A stretch of DNA of 8,373 nt from Chthoniobacteraceae bacterium (GTDB lineage Bacteria > Verrucomicrobiota > Verrucomicrobiia > Chthoniobacterales > Chthoniobacteraceae). Positions 6,107-8,373 of this stretch are shown here, in pieces. The stretch lies in contig CANJYI010000108.1 in assembly GCA_947478975.1 (NCBI GenBank), forward strand, positions 1 to 8,373. Reading direction: 5' to 3'. The position numbers and the translations under genes were made by a program. Position 1 is the first letter of the stretch. Every line of letters begins with the position of its first letter. The notes beneath the pieces were generated by a model. It had not been told where the DNA came from. It was given only the letters and a program-made list of their open reading frames with translations, and ran no database searches.

Positions 6107-7456
6107 CTACCCGTAAGCCTCCCAGCCCTTGCGTACCGCACTCCGCTTTAGCAGGCGGTTGGCCTCCTCGCTGTTGCCGAAGCGCTGCGCCGCCGCATTC
6201 CACTCCAGCGCCTTGCCCGGGTTCAACACTGCAATGTTGCCCAGCAGCCCGTACCGGGTCAGCGGCACGGCGTACTCAAAACTGGAGCCGCACTGGCGGT
6301 TGGACAAAATCGCCTCGATCAGTTCGATCTGGGGATTCTTGGCGGTCGCACGTTCTAGGCGCGCCTGCGGCAGCTTGGCCGCCAGCCAGGCTTCGTGTTT
6401 TGCATAGGGAAGCAGGCGGGGCTTGCTCGCGTGGTCCCCAATACAAATGAGTTTGCCCTCCTCGCCAATGTAGAGCGCGCCGGCCTTCGCCTTACTCCAG
6501 TCTTCGGACTCATCCAATTCCGCCGGACGCTCCGGCTTGCGAGCCCCGTCGTACCAGACGACCTTCACCTCGCCGAAGCGGGGGGTTTTGTGCAAAAGCG
6601 TGATTTGTGAGGAAGTAGGGAAGGTGGTCTCCGTCAAGTCGTCCACCTCGGCCTCGACCCGATAGGGGTCCCCGAGGTCGCAGGAAAAGAACGGGCCGTC
6701 CATCGTGTGGCAGCCCATGTCGCCCATGGCGCCCGAGCCGTATTCGCGGTGCGCGCGCCAGGCGAAGGGATGCAGGCCGGGGCGGTAGGAGTCCTCGGGG
6801 CACTGCGCGAGCCAGGCATTCCAGTTGAGGGTTGAGGGAGCCTCGGCCGCGATCATCCCGTCGCGCGCCTTGCTGCCCTGCGGCCAGATGGGCCGGTTGG
6901 TCCAGACATGCACCTCCTTGACCCGCCCGATGACGCCCAGTTCAAGGTATTCCTTGAGCAGGCGGATCCCCTCGATGAGGTGTCCCTGGTTACCCATGTT
7001 GGTGAACACCTTTTTTTCACGCGCCGCAGCCAGAAGCTGGCCGGCTTCCCACACCCGGTTGACAAGGGGCTTCTGCACGCAGACGTGCTTTCCCCGGCGG
7101 ATCGCTTCCAGCGCCGCTGGAAAATGCGAGTGGTCCGGAGTGGAAACCGTCACCCCGTCCAGCTTGTCGCCCATGGCTTGAAACATCTCCCGGAAGTCTT
7201 CAAACACGCGCGCCTCGGGATACAAGAGTTTGGCCCGCTCCAAACGGGTCCGGTCCACGTCACACAGGGCCACGATCTCGGCACCGGCTGCGGTGTTGGC
7301 GATGTCCATCTTCCCCTTCCCCTCCACTCCGATGCCTCCGAACTGGAGTTTCTTCGGGGCCTGGCCCCGGAGAATGTGTGGGAAAAACATCGCGCCCGAG
7401 GAAAGCGAGACGAGCTTGAGGAAATCTCTACGGGAGGGGCGGACAGGGGAGCGCAT
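6107..7456 (-). CDS. Tat-exported Gfo/Idh/MocA family oxidoreductase
   Basis: A 449-residue NAD(P)-dependent oxidoreductase, probably acting on a sugar or sugar derivative outside the cytoplasm. From the ATG at 7456 it begins with a twin-arginine signal: SRRDFLKLVSLSSGAMFF has Arg9-Arg10 and the full S-R-R-x-F-L-K motif. The nucleotide-binding fold follows: GGIGVEGKG (41-48), VALCDVD (63-68), VSTPDHSHFPAAL (104-116) and GKHVCVQKPL (122-131), where Lys129 is the family lysine. The usual EKP is QKP here. The second half has VHVWTNRPIWPQG (about 183-195), GAMGDMGCHTMDG (242-254, His250) and FEYAVPLTRYGLLGN near the end, all typical of Planctomycetes/Verrucomicrobia paralogues. A GTG at 7528 is in frame but would bury the Tat signal, so I reject it. 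No ribosome binding site is evident. It is monocistronic as far as visible; the substrate is unknown. Confidence 0.92.
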   Translation of the reverse strand: MRSPVRPSRRDFLKLVSLSSGAMFFPHILRGQAPKKLQFGGIGVEGKGKMDIANTAAGAEIVALCDVDRTRLERAKLLYPEARVFEDFREMFQAMGDKLDGVTVSTPDHSHFPAALEAIRRGKHVCVQKPLVNRVWEAGQLLAAAREKKVFTNMGNQGHLIEGIRLLKEYLELGVIGRVKEVHVWTNRPIWPQGSKARDGMIAAEAPSTLNWNAWLAQCPEDSYRPGLHPFAWRAHREYGSGAMGDMGCHTMDGPFFSCDLGDPYRVEAEVDDLTETTFPTSSQITLLHKTPRFGEVKVVWYDGARKPERPAELDESEDWSKAKAGALYIGEEGKLICIGDHASKPRLLPYAKHEAWLAAKLPQARLERATAKNPQIELIEAILSNRQCGSSFEYAVPLTRYGLLGNIAVLNPGKALEWNAAAQRFGNSEEANRLLKRSAVRKGWEAYG

Positions 7457-7469
7457 AGGCAAGAATCCA

Positions 7470-7493
7470 TTGCGCAAAACGGGCCGTTTGCAA
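7470..7493. repeat. Interrupted inverted repeat 14 bp before the oxidoreductase start
   Basis: The arms are TTGC-(GCA)-AAACGG and CCGTTT-GCAA around a single G. They give ten base pairs with a three-base bulge on the left arm. Placed just upstream of the ATG at 7456, this could be a repressor site or an RNA hairpin near the start of translation. No regulator can be named. Confidence 0.4.
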
Positions 7494-7498
7494 GCACA

Positions 7499-7546
7499 GG
7501 AAAGCACCTTTCCCTGAGGCCGCCCCACCTAGGCGCTTGGGAAAGG
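7499..7546 (-). repeat. Two overlapping, mutually exclusive hairpins upstream of the oxidoreductase
   Basis: On the minus strand the order is CCTTTCCC, a 24-base loop, GGGAAAGG, then TGC, then TTTCC. The middle segment can pair with the first (eight perfect pairs) or with the last (GGAAAG-GTG-CTTTCC, six pairs and a three-base loop), but not both. Within the 24-base loop CGCC and GGCG can add four pairs. The arrangement is sequence fact; a switching role is speculation and depends on transcription starting upstream of 7546. Confidence 0.35.
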
Positions 7547-7578
7547 CCCACCGGTCGAACTTCCCGGGGGGCGGACAC

Positions 7579-7613
7579 AAAAAAACCGCCACCCCCTGCA
7601 GGATGGCGGTTTT
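7579..7613 (-). terminator. Rho-independent terminator of the hydroxylase gene
   Basis: AAAACCGCCA (7582-7591) and TGGCGGTTTT (7604-7613) form a perfect ten-pair stem with a 12-base loop. On the minus strand the stem runs into seven T (complement of 7579-7585). It lies about 70 bases after the hydroxylase stop codon (7684), in the right direction to end that transcript, and separates it from the oxidoreductase unit. Confidence 0.9.
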
Positions 7614-7683
7614 GGGAAGAAGGCCCGGTGAAAAACCGCTCTCGTTGGAGGAACCTCCAACCACGCGCGGCCTCTCGTCGACG

Positions 7684-8283
7684 CTAGTGCGCGCCGACCG
7701 GTTCCGGAGCGAGATCGCGAGGCTGGACGTCAGGCACGGCGGGGCAAATCGGCTGTGCAAACCGGGTGCTGGCGCGCAGACGCAGGGTGCCCAGACACAT
7801 GTCAGCCAACGGGAAAACCACGTTGAAGTTCTTGTGCATGTAGCGGTGGTGCAGCAGGTGGTGGCCGTTGAGACGCCGGAAGAACCAGGAGCGCTCCAGG
7901 CGGCGTGACTTGGGCAGGTGCATGCACCAGTGGATGTACTCGTAGATGCAGTAATACACGGCGGTGGCGGAAAGAGCGCCGAGGTAGACCATCCAGCTTC
8001 CCAGGAAATAGGCCACCGGCATCACGGGGATCGCGGAGATCAACGCCAACACCGGACCGTTCCACCAGGCCATGGGAATGGTTTTGCGGTCGGCCGGGTT
8101 GATCAAATGGTAGGTGTGATCGGCCTTGAAGACATGATGATGAATCACCGCATGCGCCTTGAAGGGGTAGTCGAAGGAGCCCACCGGCCTGTGCATCACA
8201 TACCTGTGAAGGGTCCATTCAAAGAAGGAGGACGCAAACCACCAGACTGCAAAAGCGATCAGCCAGATAACGAAAGGGTGCAT
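7684..8283 (-). CDS. Fatty acid hydroxylase / sterol desaturase family membrane protein
   Basis: A 199-residue integral membrane protein of the di-iron fatty acid hydroxylase superfamily, which hydroxylates or desaturates lipids, sterols or carotenoids with O2. Its histidine clusters are complete: HRYVMH (26-31), HAVIHHH (44-50), HWCMH (118-122) and HHLLHHRYMH (141-150). These are the metal ligands of the family. Hydrophobic segments lie at about 4-22, 75-95 and 97-117, so the histidines should face the cytoplasm. The last 30 residues form a proline-rich tail without a motif. At about 200 aa it is in the short size class of bacterial members. The ATG at 8283 directly precedes the first membrane helix and follows a clear promoter; there is no strong ribosome binding site. 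It has its own terminator and seems to be a single-gene unit. The lipid substrate cannot be told from sequence. Confidence 0.88.
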   Translation of the reverse strand: MHPFVIWLIAFAVWWFASSFFEWTLHRYVMHRPVGSFDYPFKAHAVIHHHVFKADHTYHLINPADRKTIPMAWWNGPVLALISAIPVMPVAYFLGSWMVYLGALSATAVYYCIYEYIHWCMHLPKSRRLERSWFFRRLNGHHLLHHRYMHKNFNVVFPLADMCLGTLRLRASTRFAQPICPAVPDVQPRDLAPEPVGAH

Positions 8284-8331
8284 AGGTCTTTAGAGATGTT
8301 CTGGGCGAGAGAAGCCCGTCCGGAAGCAAGG

Positions 8332-8359
8332 AGTATAGTTCGCCCCACAACAAACACAA
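8332..8359 (-). promoter_or_regulatory. Candidate promoter of the hydroxylase gene
   Basis: On the minus strand TTGTGT (8354-8359) is followed after 16 bp by TATACT (8332-8337, five of six to TATAAT). Transcription would start near 8325, giving a leader of about 40 bases before the ATG at 8283. The leader contains a small GGGC/GCCC inverted repeat. The -10 is good; the -35 is only half matched. Confidence 0.5.
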
Positions 8360-8373
8360 CGCAAACAGAAATA

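Larger units (their letters stand above)
7457..7683 (-). other. Repeat-rich upstream region of the oxidoreductase gene
   Basis: This 227-bp gap between the hydroxylase stop and the oxidoreductase start holds an intrinsic terminator (7579-7613) and then several inverted repeats. CCTTTCCC (7507-7514) pairs with GGGAAAGG (7539-7546). GGAAAG (7499-7504) pairs with CTTTCC (7508-7513). AAACGG (7477-7482) pairs with CCGTTT (7484-7489), flanked by TTGC (7470-7473) and GCAA (7490-7493). The oxidoreductase promoter must lie here, but I found no convincing -35/-10 pair. No gene is seen in it. Confidence 0.5.

Noticed and set aside
7457..7528. GTG-initiated 24-residue extension of the oxidoreductase
   Set aside because: It would place the twin-arginine motif at residue 33, away from the N-terminus, and includes the inverted repeats of the upstream region.
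6908..7687. Plus-strand open frame of 259 codons opposite the oxidoreductase start and its upstream region
   Set aside because: It crosses the terminator hairpin and the Tat signal region, has no recognisable domain, and is a shadow of the minus-strand gene.

Overview
The window is a GC-rich bacterial segment. It most resembles a member of Verrucomicrobiota or a related PVC lineage. That is an inference from a Tat-exported Gfo/Idh/MocA oxidoreductase of the Planctomycetes/Verrucomicrobia type, a small sterol-desaturase-like protein, the scarcity of Shine-Dalgarno sites and the overall composition. No rRNA, tRNA, insertion sequence or CRISPR array is visible. Coding is dense; the two largest gaps are about 210 and 230 bp.

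Left part (1-5260, all minus strand, transcribed right to left): four tightly packed genes that look like one operon. In order of transcription they are a signal-peptide-bearing TPR-CHAT protease-like protein, a membrane CHASE2-adenylate cyclase whose GTG start overlaps the CHAT stop codon, a secreted DUF928 protein, and the first 72 codons of a filamentous-haemagglutinin-type (two-partner secretion, TpsA) exoprotein that runs off the left edge. Every product carries an export signal or membrane segments. The cluster therefore reads as an envelope system: an exported adhesin-like protein with periplasmic helper proteins, a periplasmic protease candidate and a transmembrane sensor that makes a cyclic nucleotide. 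The same families sit together in cyanobacteria (general knowledge, not checked here). The joint function is not established.

Middle (5261-6090): an intergenic region with a terminator-like hairpin facing left, then a plus-strand toxin-antitoxin pair. An AbrB/MazE-type antitoxin overlaps by ATGA a Doc-type Fic-fold toxin (HPFVDGNKR). The pair appears to have a promoter that would give a leaderless mRNA, with a 17-bp imperfect palindrome over its -10.

Right part (6107-8373, minus strand): a Tat-exported Gfo/Idh/MocA oxidoreductase that converges on the toxin gene with a 16-bp gap. To its right lie an upstream region rich in inverted repeats, an intrinsic terminator, and a small integral-membrane fatty acid hydroxylase/sterol desaturase-like protein with its own likely promoter near the right edge.
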